From Alphaproteobacteria bacterium (lineage in GTDB: Bacteria > Pseudomonadota > Alphaproteobacteria > Caulobacterales > Parvularculaceae): a DNA stretch of 64,000 bases. The notes beneath the pieces were generated by a model. That model was not told where the DNA came from and ran no database searches. It saw only the letters and a list, made by a program, of their open reading frames with translations. The DNA is taken from assembly GCA_016125455.1 (NCBI GenBank), contig WGLS01000005.1:1-64000 (forward strand), in the 5' to 3' direction. Positions 8,875 to 18,687 of the stretch are shown piece by piece. Position numbers and translations under genes: made by a program. Positions within the stretch are counted from its first letter, which is position 1. Every line of letters starts with the position of its first letter.

Positions 8875-10077
8875 CTAACGTCGCGCCTTTGCGGCGTCCG
8901 CCTCGGCGCTTGCGGCGACGAGGCCGCTAGGTCCCGCCTCGGCGACTATAAGCCATGCGAGCGGAGCGACGCGGTCAAACGTGTTCCCGCCGCCATTGCG
9001 CGAGAAATAGCCAAGTTCGGCGCGCTTGACCGGTGCGACCGCGCCAAGCGCCGCCGCCGCGTCGCCGGGGTCGATGAACGCCGCGCCGAGGGGCCGGTCG
9101 AACCAGCTGACCCCGCCGACGGCGAACTCGCTCGCGGCGAACCTTCCCCATGTGACGACGAGGCCCGTCTGATCTTTCGGCGAGATGTAGCTCACCTTCA
9201 TGTCATAGGTTCCGTGTCGTGAGCGTTCTATTCGCAGGCTGACGGGCGTTGCATCCTCGCGCCATGTCCGGTGCGTCTCCGCGGTCATCCGGGCGAGCGT
9301 CGCCGCGACGTTGATCGGCGCGCCGTGGCGGTCGGGATCGACGTCGAACAGGCCGGGCGACTTGACCCGCGTCCAGACCGATGCGCCGAGCCTGCCCTGA
9401 AAGGAGATCGTGTCGGCGTCCGGACGGCAAAACGCGCCGGCGTCCTCATAGGCGGAAGTCTGCGATTTCAGTTGGTATGTTCGCCCGATGAAGAGGATGC
9501 GGCCCGCATGGCTGTAGGGCCCTGCGTCGATGGTGTAGGTTCCATCCTCGCGGATCTCGAAGACGTGTCGCATCGGCGCCTGACCGGGCAGGGGCGTGTA
9601 CATCTCCCACAGGCCATATGGCTCGCTCGCCGCGGCGGCGGAGCGCTCATCCGCCTCCCGCTGTTCCTCCGCAGGCGGCGCATCGAAGGCGACGACCTCG
9701 CGCGACCGCGTGTCGGCGCCGGCGGGATCGGCCCCGGTTCTGTCTGGCTCGCGGGTTGCGAGAGCGAGAACGAGCCCGGTTCCGATGAGGCCGGCTGCGA
9801 TCGCAATGCGCCGCCCGGCTGGCGACGCTGCGGCTTTCGCCCTGATTTCGGCCGCTGCGCTGGTCCGCTCGTCAACGCCCGGCGGCGCCGTCATTCCGCC
9901 TGCGGCCGTTTCCGGCGTCACGGCCTCCTTTCCGGTCTCCTTTACGGCGTCCGGCCGCGGCCGGCCCGCCCCCGCCGCCGGCGAGCCGCACGTCGGACAG
10001 GCGTCGGCCTTCGCCGCATCGAAGATGTGCCCTTCCTCGCAGCGCTTGAATAATGAAGCGGACGGCGCGTCAGTCAT
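8875..10077 (-). CDS. Hypothetical protein with N-terminal zinc ribbon and one TM helix
   Basis: RCEEGHIFDAAKADACPTCGSP zinc-ribbon-like; AIAAGLIGTGLVLAL TM; tight operon with the next two genes. Confidence 0.7.
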   Translation of the reverse strand: MTDAPSASLFKRCEEGHIFDAAKADACPTCGSPAAGAGRPRPDAVKETGKEAVTPETAAGGMTAPPGVDERTSAAAEIRAKAAASPAGRRIAIAAGLIGTGLVLALATREPDRTGADPAGADTRSREVVAFDAPPAEEQREADERSAAAASEPYGLWEMYTPLPGQAPMRHVFEIREDGTYTIDAGPYSHAGRILFIGRTYQLKSQTSAYEDAGAFCRPDADTISFQGRLGASVWTRVKSPGLFDVDPDRHGAPINVAATLARMTAETHRTWREDATPVSLRIERSRHGTYDMKVSYISPKDQTGLVVTWGRFAASEFAVGGVSWFDRPLGAAFIDPGDAAAALGAVAPVKRAELGYFSRNGGGNTFDRVAPLAWLIVAEAGPSGLVAASAEADAAKARR

Positions 10078-10092
10078 GTTTCCTGTTGGCCC

Positions 10093-10929
10093 TCATTGGC
10101 TGGCGCGCCGGCGCGCGACTTCGCGGCGCTCGGCCTCACTGTCCGTCTCCGTCGGATCGAAAAACTCGAAATCGCCCTGCTCAAGGTCGCTGTTCTGCCT
10201 CGCCTGCGCAAGATAGATCCAGGGTTCGGTGCGGCTCAGGATGCGTTCATAGCTGCGCGCGAAGCCTTCGGCGACGATCACGGTCGTCACCCTGCATGGC
10301 GACGCGACGGCGGCCGGGTTCGCAAGCTTGATGTAGACCTTGTGCGTCGTGTTGGCGACGGACGAACCGACGAGCCAGACATCGATCCCGCGATCGCCGA
10401 AGTCGGATCGGAAGTCGCCAGTCCAGTTGTGCCATTGCGTCCGACCCGGATCGAAATACGGGGCGGGCGACCCGTCCTTCGCTGAGGTCTGGGTATCCCA
10501 GACATAGACATCGACGTCGACGCCGGCGCAGGCCCAAGTGCTCGTCACCGCGAAGCCGCGTCGCGACTGAAGGGAGCGGATGCGTTCGTCCTTGCGGTCG
10601 ATCTCCGCCTCGGCCTGGTCAAGCTGCTCGCGGAGGTTTTCCGCATCTGTCTCGGCGTCTTCGAGATTGCGCGTCGCGCGGCTGATCGCGGAATAGGCGT
10701 CGCCATTGTCAACGCCGGCGCGGCGCAGCGCGGAATCGATTTCGCGCAGTCGGTCCCGTGCGGATGAGAGCTCCGCCTGCAACGCCTCGACATTCTCCTT
10801 GTTGGCTGGGTCGCTCTCGTAATACCGCGCCAGCACGACCATGACGATCAGGAACGCCCCCATCGCGCCGGTGACGACGTCCATCATCGACAGGTTGAAG
10901 ATCGAAATGTCCCGTGAGGCCCGACGCAT
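10093..10929 (-). CDS. ExbD/MotB-like membrane protein with coiled coil and unassigned C-terminal domain
   Basis: Single N-terminal TM SIFNLSMMDVVTGAMGAFLIVMVVL with Asp at the position seen in ExbD (PFIDVMLVLLIIFMV), then coiled coil AELSSARDRLREIDSALR... Confidence 0.7.
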   Translation of the reverse strand: MRRASRDISIFNLSMMDVVTGAMGAFLIVMVVLARYYESDPANKENVEALQAELSSARDRLREIDSALRRAGVDNGDAYSAISRATRNLEDAETDAENLREQLDQAEAEIDRKDERIRSLQSRRGFAVTSTWACAGVDVDVYVWDTQTSAKDGSPAPYFDPGRTQWHNWTGDFRSDFGDRGIDVWLVGSSVANTTHKVYIKLANPAAVASPCRVTTVIVAEGFARSYERILSRTEPWIYLAQARQNSDLEQGDFEFFDPTETDSEAERREVARRRASQ

Positions 10930-10935
10930 CGCCGT

Positions 10936-11787
10936 CTAGGCGGCGTCTGGCGCGTCGATGTAGACGCGGTTGATGAGGTTTGCGAGGCAATAGCGCCCCG
11001 CCTCGTTCAGCGCCATTTCCTCCTGCTTCTGAACGACATGCTGGGCGAAGACGAGGATCGCGCTCCACAGCAGCGCGACGACCGTTGTATCGAACGCGAT
11101 CGACAGGCTCGACGTCACCGCCTTCAGGTCCATCGCGTCCGGGTCGACAAAGCCGAGCGCCGAGGCGATGCCGACGACTGTGCCGATGAAGCCGATCGTC
11201 GGGATCGCCCATACGAGGTAGCGGACGAGCTGGTAGCGCAGGTCGACGCGCTGGGAGAGAAGTTCGAGGTGCGCGTTCATCACGTTGACGGCCTGGTCAA
11301 CCGACCGGCTCGTCTGCAGGCGAAGGATCACGAGGTCGACCATGCCGGGCAGGAAGCCCGCGTCCGCATCGAATTCGTTGGCGACGGAGCGGCGGATCGC
11401 GCCGAGATCTCGCAATTGGAGGACGGTTTCTGCGTCTTCCGGCAGGATGCCGCGCCCGAGGAAGCTCGCCTCCCAGCCGGCGACCCGCGCGCGAAGGTAA
11501 AGTTCGGCCGCGCCGACGGCGAAAAGCACGTGCATTAGCGCCTGTATCGAGAATGGATGGGCGAAGATCGGCGCGCCCTTGCCGAGCCAGAAGGCGCCGA
11601 AACGTCCGCCAAGAACGAAGCCGAGCGCAAGGATGACGAGGATTGCGACGCCGGCGGCGACGGCGAGGGTCATGCCGCGCGGCGGCAGGCCGAGCCGCTG
11701 CAAGGCGTAGTCCGGGCGCTTCAGATAGTCTTCGGCGGCCTTGCGCAGGGCTTTCCCGGACAGGCGCGGATTCGATGCTTCGGTCAC
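10936..11787 (-). CDS. MotA/TolQ/ExbB proton channel family protein
   Basis: IPTIGFIGTVVGIASALG...SSLSIAFDTTVVALLWSAILVFAQHVVQKQEE is the family core; GTG start VTEASNPRLSG preferred over the long upstream extension to 12201. Confidence 0.85.
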   Translation of the reverse strand: MTEASNPRLSGKALRKAAEDYLKRPDYALQRLGLPPRGMTLAVAAGVAILVILALGFVLGGRFGAFWLGKGAPIFAHPFSIQALMHVLFAVGAAELYLRARVAGWEASFLGRGILPEDAETVLQLRDLGAIRRSVANEFDADAGFLPGMVDLVILRLQTSRSVDQAVNVMNAHLELLSQRVDLRYQLVRYLVWAIPTIGFIGTVVGIASALGFVDPDAMDLKAVTSSLSIAFDTTVVALLWSAILVFAQHVVQKQEEMALNEAGRYCLANLINRVYIDAPDAA

Positions 11788-12035
11788 AGGCCGCGAGCCT
11801 CCCCAATGCCGCGCCGAATGAGGACGCAACGCCCGCGCTGCGGCGTTTCGATGCGCAATGGTGATCGACTTGCCGACCGGAGGCAAGCCGCAAGGCCCGC
11901 GCCGGCTGGGCGTCTTGAGGCCCCGAGCAACCTTCGCCCGGCAGCTGGTAAGCGATGTCCGGCAGTGAAGGTCGCTGGCTAGATACGACCAAAGCGCCAC
12001 TGGAACACGCGCCGGCCGCACACTATTTCTAGTCC

Positions 12036-13367
12036 ATGAGTGATGAACGGGCAGGGCCGGCGGGCGACGACGCCGCCAGGAATGAATCGGCGGGCCTGAA
12101 GCCCTGGACCCAGACTCGTGCCCGGGCCCCGCGCGCCGATCCTTCAGCCGACCTATCAACTGCCCCGTCATCCGGATTGTCGAAGGCGGCCTCTCCGCCA
12201 ACCTCGTTATCGACCTCGTTACCGGCCTCGAAGCTGCCGCAGGATGCGTCGGTCGATGATGGCGAGCGCTGGGAAATTGCGAGGCAATGGCGGGCGGCGT
12301 GGCGAGCGGTCAAATGGGGCGCTGGCGGCGTCGCTGGCTTGATCGCGCTGTCCCTCGCGGGGCAAATATTCCTTTTCTACGACATGTTCCGCTCGGTGCA
12401 CCCATGGCTCGGCGCGGCGTTTGTCGTTATCGCCATAGGGGCCCTGGCGCGATTTCTCGCATGGCCCCTGTTCCGGTTCCTCAGCGGGCCAAAAGCGCTC
12501 AGGCCGCCGAACGTCGACCTCGGCGCGGCCGATCTTTCGACCGCGGCGGTCCGGCAACGCCACGCCTATGTTGACCGATACCTGGCGCGGCTTGCCGTCA
12601 ATCCGGAGACCGAGAGCGCCTATGACCTGATTGTCGCCGCCCGATCGACGCTGGCAGGCATGACGCCGCGGTTCGACGTCGAGCCGGCGCCGGTTCTCGC
12701 CCAGGAACTCGCCAGCTTCGAGCGCACGCGGGTCGCGCCGCTGCTCAAGGACCTCGACGCGCGGGTCGACGCCTACGTCCGGAAGGAAGCCGTCGCGGTC
12801 GGCGTCGCCACTTCCATAAGTCTCAATGGCACCATCGACGCCTTTCTTGTCCTCTGGCGCAACGTCAACATGGTCGCCCGCGTCGCGCGCATGTATCACG
12901 GCCGGCCGGACCTGCGGGTCAGCCTGATGATCCTTCGGGACGTCGCGCTCGCGGTGATCCTGTCGCGGGTCCTCGAGGATGTCTCGGAGATGGCGGGCGA
13001 GGCGCTCGGCGGCGTCGTCGGCAAGCTCGGCGGGGTCGTTATCGGGCCGTTTCTCGACGGGTCCCTGAATGCGCTGATGACGCTGAAGCTTGGCGACCTT
13101 GCAAAGCGTCGATGCCGCAGCTTTGAGCCGTGGTCGGAGAAAACCGCCCGGAGCGCGACCCGCGCTGCGTTTGACAAGGTCAGCCGGGAATCTGGCGACC
13201 TCGTGGGCGAGATCTTCCGCGCGTCAGGCGCTGGCGTCGGGAAGGTCGCAGAAGCGGCGGCTACGGCAACGGATTTCGCTGCCGAAATGCTGAAAGCGGC
13301 CCCGCGTTCGGCGTGGGGTCTCGTCCAGGGCGTCGTCGCGCGCGTGACGCCGGCGAACCAGCGCTGA
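12036..13367 (+). CDS. YcjF/DUF697-like membrane protein
   Basis: Two N-terminal TMs, then AVGVATSISLNGTIDAFLVLWRNVNMVARVARMYHGRPDLR and glycine-rich GGVVGKLGGVVIGPFLDG, as in DUF697. Confidence 0.7.
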   Translation: MSDERAGPAGDDAARNESAGLKPWTQTRARAPRADPSADLSTAPSSGLSKAASPPTSLSTSLPASKLPQDASVDDGERWEIARQWRAAWRAVKWGAGGVAGLIALSLAGQIFLFYDMFRSVHPWLGAAFVVIAIGALARFLAWPLFRFLSGPKALRPPNVDLGAADLSTAAVRQRHAYVDRYLARLAVNPETESAYDLIVAARSTLAGMTPRFDVEPAPVLAQELASFERTRVAPLLKDLDARVDAYVRKEAVAVGVATSISLNGTIDAFLVLWRNVNMVARVARMYHGRPDLRVSLMILRDVALAVILSRVLEDVSEMAGEALGGVVGKLGGVVIGPFLDGSLNALMTLKLGDLAKRRCRSFEPWSEKTARSATRAAFDKVSRESGDLVGEIFRASGAGVGKVAEAAATATDFAAEMLKAAPRSAWGLVQGVVARVTPANQR

Positions 13368-13524
13368 CGCGCCCTGACATCGCCGTATTCTTCGCGCTAT
13401 GGTGGAGTTTCCCGGGCGCGGCTGCGCTGACGGCGTCCGGGACGCGGATCCAGTAGCCCGGACCCGGGCGCATGATCCGTCTTCATGCATTTGGCGCGCA
13501 TGTTCAGTCGAGTTGGGGAGAGAC

Positions 13525-14238
13525 ATGATTAAATTGATCGCAACGCCGGGGTCGCGCGCCGCCGGGCCCATTGGGCGGGCGCTCATCGCCGCCGCCGCGT
13601 TCTTGGTGTTCGGCATCGCGCCCGCCCGGGCCGACCGCGCCGATGACGCGAAAGACGTCGTCGCGGACGCAACCGATACGCTGCGCTACTTCGCTTCCGA
13701 CCGAAACTATAGCGGCCTCTGGGACCTGATGGACGAGGCCAAGGCGCTTGTCGTCATTCCGAAATCCGTACGCGCCGGATTTATCTTCGGCGGGTCCGGC
13801 GGCAACGGCGTCATGATCGCTCGCGGCGGCGAGGCCGGCTGGTCGGAGCCGGTGTTCTTTCGCATCAGCGCCTTTTCGTTCGGCCTGCAGGCGGGCGGCG
13901 AAGTGTCTGAAGTCGTCCTTGTGGTGATGACCGATCGCGGGGTCCGCGACCTTCTCAACACGTCCGTAAAGCTTGGCGCCGACATGTCCGTCGCTGCGGG
14001 GCCGGTCGGCGGCGGCGCCAAGGCCGCAACCGTCGACGTGCTCGCCTACAGCCGGTCTCAGGGCGTCTACGGCGGCGTCACGATCGAAGGCGGCGTGCTC
14101 AAGGTGAACAACAAGTGGAATGAGGCCTATTACGGGCAGGAGGTCGAGCCGCGGGACATCATCGAACGCCGTGCGGTATCGAACAGCGCCAGCGCGCCCC
14201 TTATCAAGGCCGCTGCACTGCTGGCGACGAAGGACTGA
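13525..14238 (+). CDS. SYLF/Ysc84 domain lipid-binding protein, secreted
   Basis: AKALVVIPKSVRAGFIFGGSGGNGVMIAR...AGPVGGGAKAATVDVLAYSRSQGVYGGVTIEGGVL is the Ysc84 actin-binding/SYLF signature. Confidence 0.9.
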   Translation: MIKLIATPGSRAAGPIGRALIAAAAFLVFGIAPARADRADDAKDVVADATDTLRYFASDRNYSGLWDLMDEAKALVVIPKSVRAGFIFGGSGGNGVMIARGGEAGWSEPVFFRISAFSFGLQAGGEVSEVVLVVMTDRGVRDLLNTSVKLGADMSVAAGPVGGGAKAATVDVLAYSRSQGVYGGVTIEGGVLKVNNKWNEAYYGQEVEPRDIIERRAVSNSASAPLIKAAALLATKD

Positions 14239-14328
14239 CTCCGGAGCCCCCCTGGACCGGCGGCCTTGTTGGCATGGGCCTTGCTGCGCCATTCCCGAAT
14301 TCGGAAGGGCAACGCTGGGAGTTGAACC

Positions 14329-14829
14329 ATGTCGCAGGCGAAGAAGGGGATTTTCGGCGCGTCGTCGGCGAATGACGACAAGTCGAACGGCAAGAAGCAG
14401 ATCCGGACGGTCCTGCCCACGGGCTGTTCCGTTGAGGGAAAGCTTGTCTGCGCCGGGCCGTCGCGTCTTGACGGCGACGTCTCGGGCGAACTTGTCGCCG
14501 ACGACATGCTCCTGATCGATCGCAATGCGACGGTCGTCGCCAATCTCAATGTGCGCGAGCTTGTGGTGCGCGGCGTCGTGCGGGGCGACGTCCATGCGGC
14601 CGAGCGCGTGGCGCTTGCTGAAACGGCGGTTGTCGAAGGCGATATCTCGGCGCCGACGATCTCGATCGAGGACGGCGCCCAGGTGGCGGGCAAGATCGAA
14701 ATCCGGCGCGATGGCGCGCTGAAATCGACGTCGGATGAAACCGGCGATCTGCAACATCCGGCGAATGCGCCCGTCGCGAACGCGAAGTCCAGGAACGCGG
14801 CCGAAGCAAACGCTGAAGAAGCGGCCTGA
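14329..14829 (+). CDS. Bactofilin family protein (polymer-forming cytoskeletal)
   Basis: KLVCAGPSRLDGDVSGELVADDMLLIDRNATVVANLNVRELVVRGVVRGDVHAAERVAL beta-helix repeats. Confidence 0.88.
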   Translation: MSQAKKGIFGASSANDDKSNGKKQIRTVLPTGCSVEGKLVCAGPSRLDGDVSGELVADDMLLIDRNATVVANLNVRELVVRGVVRGDVHAAERVALAETAVVEGDISAPTISIEDGAQVAGKIEIRRDGALKSTSDETGDLQHPANAPVANAKSRNAAEANAEEAA

Positions 14830-15169
14830 CGCTGCGGCCACGGCGTTTTCGTCGTCGCAATGGCCGCGCCTGCTGATTGAAACAGCGGCCTAATCCTCCG
14901 TTATCTGATCGCCTAGCCATCAATGATTGCCACTCGCGCTCGGCCTACCGGCTTGGCCGCCGATATGGATCGCCGCGGCTTTTCGGCGCGCAGGATGCCC
15001 CTTGACCAGGCTACGCGACCCCCTCCGTCCGGGCCGGGCGACCCCTTGTTCATCCGGCGCCGGTCGTCCAGCTGAGCAAGGGCTCTCGGTCGAGCTTGGC
15101 CGCCGGGCCTTTGCGCGCCATAGTCCTTGCCAAGCGCCGATGACAACGCGCACGGGAGGAGATGACTGG

Positions 15170-16717
15170 ATGGGAAGCGCCGCACGCCGCATTTTCAACG
15201 CCGAGACTGTCGCCGGGATCATTGAGGAACAGGCGAAGCACCTGCCGCATGCGACTGCGTTGCATTTCGAGGGCAGGTCCTGGACCTATGCGGAAATGAA
15301 CGAACGCGCCGACCGGGCGGCCGCGGCGCTGCGGGACCTTGGCGTCGGGCGCGGCGACCGGGTCTGCTGGCTCGCGCGCAATGTTGCGACGTTCTGGCAC
15401 ACATTGTTTGGCGCCTCCAAGATCGGCGCCGTGATGACGCCGGTGAACTGGCGTCTCGCGCCGGCGGAAATCGCCGGAATCATCAAGGACGCCCGACCAA
15501 CCCTTTTTGTCGCCGAGAAAATGTTCCTTGATCCCTTGCAGGGCGTCGCCGGATTCCAGGCGCCCCGGACCTTTATTCTCGAATATGGCGGCGAGCATTG
15601 CTTCGACCGATTCGTCGATGGCCATGCGCCGGACCGAGGCGATTTTACGCCGGGCTATGACGATCCTGTCGTCCAGCTCTACACGAGCGGCACCACCGGC
15701 TTGCCCAAGGGCGTCGTGCTGCCCAACCGATGCTATTTCGAAGTCGGCGAGGCAGGTCTCGAAACCGGCGTCATTATTCCTCAGCACGATGACGAGCACA
15801 TTCTCCACTCGCTGCCGCACTTTCACATCGCTGGCGTCAATTTCGCCCTGATGGGCTGGACGCGCTCGATGCCGGTGATCCAGCATCGCCAGTTTGATCC
15901 TGTACAGATCATCAAGGATGCCCAGGGCGAGCATCCGTTAAATGCGTTCCTCGTGCCGGCAATGGTAATGATGATCTTGGAAGCGGCCAAGGCGGCGAGC
16001 GTCCCGCTGGAGAAGTTCGTCTCGATTTCCTACGGTGCGGCGCCGATGCCCGAGCCGTTGCTCGATGCCGCGATGGCGGCGATGCCGAACGCGCGCTTTA
16101 CCCAGTTCTACGGGATGACGGAGACCACCGGCGGCGTCACGGTGCTGCACCACGATGACCATGCGTCAGGCCTGAAGCAGCGCGTGTCGGCGGGCAAGGC
16201 GTTGCCGGGGTGCGAGATCACGATCCGAGATCCGGAAACGGGCGCGCCGACCGCCGCCGGCGAAACCGGCGAAATCGTCGTCAGGTCGAAGTTTGTCATG
16301 GACGGCTACTGGGACAATCCCGACGCCACCGCAAAGGCGCTCCGCGATGGCTGGTACTGGTCCGGCGACGCCGGCAAGCTCGACGAAAACGGATTTCTCT
16401 ATGTCGTCGACCGCATAAAGGACATGATCATTTCCGGTGGCGAAAACATCTATCCCGCCGAGCTGGAGAACATTCTCGCCGAGCACCCCGCCATTCTCGA
16501 GGCAGCGGTCGTCGGGATGCCGGATCCGAAATGGGGCGAACTGCCGAAAGCGTTCATCGCGCTGCGCGCCGGCAAGAAGCTGACCGAAGAGGAGGTCGTC
16601 GCGTTTCTCAAGGCGCGGATCGCGTCGTTCAAGCTTCCGCGGAAGGTCGAGTTCCTTGATTTCCTGCCGCGCAACCCCTCCGGCAAGATCCTAAAGACCG
16701 AGCTCAGAAAACGCTGA
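15170..16717 (+). CDS. AMP-dependent synthetase / fatty-acyl-CoA ligase
   Basis: [79 protein letters not shown]. Confidence 0.93.
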   Translation: MGSAARRIFNAETVAGIIEEQAKHLPHATALHFEGRSWTYAEMNERADRAAAALRDLGVGRGDRVCWLARNVATFWHTLFGASKIGAVMTPVNWRLAPAEIAGIIKDARPTLFVAEKMFLDPLQGVAGFQAPRTFILEYGGEHCFDRFVDGHAPDRGDFTPGYDDPVVQLYTSGTTGLPKGVVLPNRCYFEVGEAGLETGVIIPQHDDEHILHSLPHFHIAGVNFALMGWTRSMPVIQHRQFDPVQIIKDAQGEHPLNAFLVPAMVMMILEAAKAASVPLEKFVSISYGAAPMPEPLLDAAMAAMPNARFTQFYGMTETTGGVTVLHHDDHASGLKQRVSAGKALPGCEITIRDPETGAPTAAGETGEIVVRSKFVMDGYWDNPDATAKALRDGWYWSGDAGKLDENGFLYVVDRIKDMIISGGENIYPAELENILAEHPAILEAAVVGMPDPKWGELPKAFIALRAGKKLTEEEVVAFLKARIASFKLPRKVEFLDFLPRNPSGKILKTELRKR

Positions 16718-16750
16718 ACGTCGACCAGGGGCGACGTGCGAGAGGGCAAT

Positions 16751-16792
16751 TGTAGCAAGCGCTACGGCATGATATATGTAGCGGTCGCTACA
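16751..16792. promoter_or_regulatory. Two tandem palindromes GTAGC-N4-GCTAC, candidate regulator operator
   Basis: GTAGCAAGCGCTAC at 16752-16765 and TGTAGCGGTCGCTACA at 16777-16792, 15 bp upstream of the ATG at 16807. Confidence 0.6.
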
Positions 16793-16806
16793 AAAAGGTC
16801 CTGTCC

Positions 16807-17151
16807 ATGTTCGCCTTTCGCACCTTCCTTGTCACTTTTCTCATCGTGCTTGTTGGCTACACCAGCGTCGTGATCGGCAATCACGGCGCCGGCCTCGTAC
16901 CGATATTTTTCGGCGACATGGCGAAAATGGCCTGGCCGGGTCAATTCAACCTCGATTTCTTCGGGTTTCTCTGCCTGTCGGGGCTTTGGACAGCCTGGCG
17001 GAATGAATTTTCACCAGTGGGCGTGATTCTCGGTCTAGTCGCAGTCACGGGCGGCATGCTGTTCCTGACGATCTATCTGTTGGTCCTGTCCTTTCAGGCG
17101 CGCGGCGACATGGCTGAAGTGCTCCTTGGACGGAAGAGAGCGGCGGCGTAG
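16807..17151 (+). CDS. Small hypothetical membrane protein
   Basis: 114 aa, several hydrophobic segments, RBS-like aaaaagg upstream. Confidence 0.7.
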   Translation: MFAFRTFLVTFLIVLVGYTSVVIGNHGAGLVPIFFGDMAKMAWPGQFNLDFFGFLCLSGLWTAWRNEFSPVGVILGLVAVTGGMLFLTIYLLVLSFQARGDMAEVLLGRKRAAA

Positions 17152-17234
17152 GCGCGCCCGCCGCCGGCGGCGTTGCGACCAGCGCGCAACACGGGCTAAG
17201 GCTATCCGGCCACACGACACGCCGAAGGAGCCTA

Positions 17235-18665
17235 ATGGCCTCGCTCGCCCACATCGCCAGCCTGATTTCCGAGAATCGCCCGGCCGACGCGGACGCGGCC
17301 CTTCGCAAGCTTGTGCGCAAATCTAGCGCGCCGGGCGTCGACTGGGGGCAGGCGATCGACCTCGCCGGGCGGCTTGGCGCTGAGGATACGTGGCTGCAGG
17401 CGGCGCGCAACTGGCGCGCTGAGGCGCCGAGCGACCCTGCGCGCATGGTGGCCGAGATCGTCGCGCTTGGCGCAAACGCCCGGCACGAGGAGGCCGCGCG
17501 GCTCTCCCGTGAGATCCAGTCGTTCTCAGACCCCGGTCTGAAAGCCGATGGCATGACGCTCGAAGCGTTTTACCTCGTGCGCTTCGGCCGGCGAGAGGAG
17601 GCGTTGGCGCTTTGCCGGCGCGCGCTCGAACTCAACCCGGATCACGCTCCCGCCTGGGAGCAGATCGCGACGCTGGATGGCTGGGCGGATGATCCGCAAG
17701 CGGATATCGCCGCGATGGAGGCGCTCGCCGGGCGAGTGCGCAAGCGCGAAAGCCGTCTTGCGCTTCATCTCGCCCTGTCAAGGGCGCACGAATCGGCCGG
17801 CGACGACGCGAGGAGTTTCGAGCACGTCGAGCGCGCCGCCGAAGCGCGCCGAAATCCAGAGCCATTTGACGTCGCGATGATGAAGAATTACGTCACGGCG
17901 CTGCAACAGGCTTTCTCGCCGGAGATGGTCGCCCGACATGCGGTCGAAGGCGCCGGGCGGGAACTGGCCTTCATTGTTGGCATCCCACGGTCCGGCACCA
18001 CGCTGCTTGAGCAGATCCTCTCTTCGGCGAAGGATGTCGTTCCGACCGCTGAACATGCCATCCTTCGCAATGCTGTCCTTCCGCTTGGCGCCATGACGCC
18101 GCCTGACCTTGCAAAGGTCGAGGTCGGCGAATGGCCGAAAATGAGCCGGTCCTACGTCGATAACGTCCGCCGTCGCTTTGGCGCGGCGCGCGTCTATACC
18201 GACAAATCGTTGGCGAACCATTTCTTCGTTGGCGCCATTCGCGTGCTCTTTCCGGAAGCGAGGATCATCTGGATCGAGCGGGACCCGCGCGACGTCGCCT
18301 GGTCATGCTATCGCTCCAAGCTGATGGCGACCCCCTGGACGGATCGCCTCGACACCACGTGCCGCTACGTCGCGGCACATTCGCAGCTCATGGAAGGCTG
18401 GGCGCCGTTGTTCGGCGAGCGTCTGCATCGCGTCTCGTATGAGTCGCTTGTCTTGGACCCTGAGCCGACGAGCGCTGGCCTGTTTGCGTTTCTTAGCGTT
18501 GAGCGGCCTGCCGATTGGGACATGTTCCATCAGCGGACAAATCCGGTCGCGACAAACTCGCTCGCTCAGGTCCGCCAGCCCCTAAATTCAAAGGGCATAG
18601 GCGCCTGGCGCAAGCATGAAGCGCGCCTTGCGCCGGTTTTCGACGCGACGTTCGGGAAGGCGTGA
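17235..18665 (+). CDS. TPR-sulfotransferase family protein
   Basis: N-terminal helical repeats; FIVGIPRSGTTLLEQILSS PAPS-binding loop and RIIWIERDPRDVAWSCYRS of Sulfotransfer_3-type proteins. Confidence 0.88.
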   Translation: MASLAHIASLISENRPADADAALRKLVRKSSAPGVDWGQAIDLAGRLGAEDTWLQAARNWRAEAPSDPARMVAEIVALGANARHEEAARLSREIQSFSDPGLKADGMTLEAFYLVRFGRREEALALCRRALELNPDHAPAWEQIATLDGWADDPQADIAAMEALAGRVRKRESRLALHLALSRAHESAGDDARSFEHVERAAEARRNPEPFDVAMMKNYVTALQQAFSPEMVARHAVEGAGRELAFIVGIPRSGTTLLEQILSSAKDVVPTAEHAILRNAVLPLGAMTPPDLAKVEVGEWPKMSRSYVDNVRRRFGAARVYTDKSLANHFFVGAIRVLFPEARIIWIERDPRDVAWSCYRSKLMATPWTDRLDTTCRYVAAHSQLMEGWAPLFGERLHRVSYESLVLDPEPTSAGLFAFLSVERPADWDMFHQRTNPVATNSLAQVRQPLNSKGIGAWRKHEARLAPVFDATFGKA

Positions 18666-18687
18666 TCCATGCCGAAGCGCCGGCGCC

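Noticed and set aside
8875-11787. Zorya-type defence system
   Set aside because: MotA/MotB-like pair is present, but no OmpA-like domain and no ZorC/ZorD/ZorE helicase or nuclease genes nearby; called an uncharacterised MotAB-like operon instead.
11788-12201. N-terminal extension of the MotA-like ORF to 12201
   Set aside because: Extension is Arg/Pro/Ser-rich without homology and overlaps the divergent DUF697-like gene; GTG at 11787 is a better start.
13504-14841. 445-aa minus-strand ORF
   Set aside because: Mirror of the SYLF and bactofilin genes; low-complexity, charged composition.
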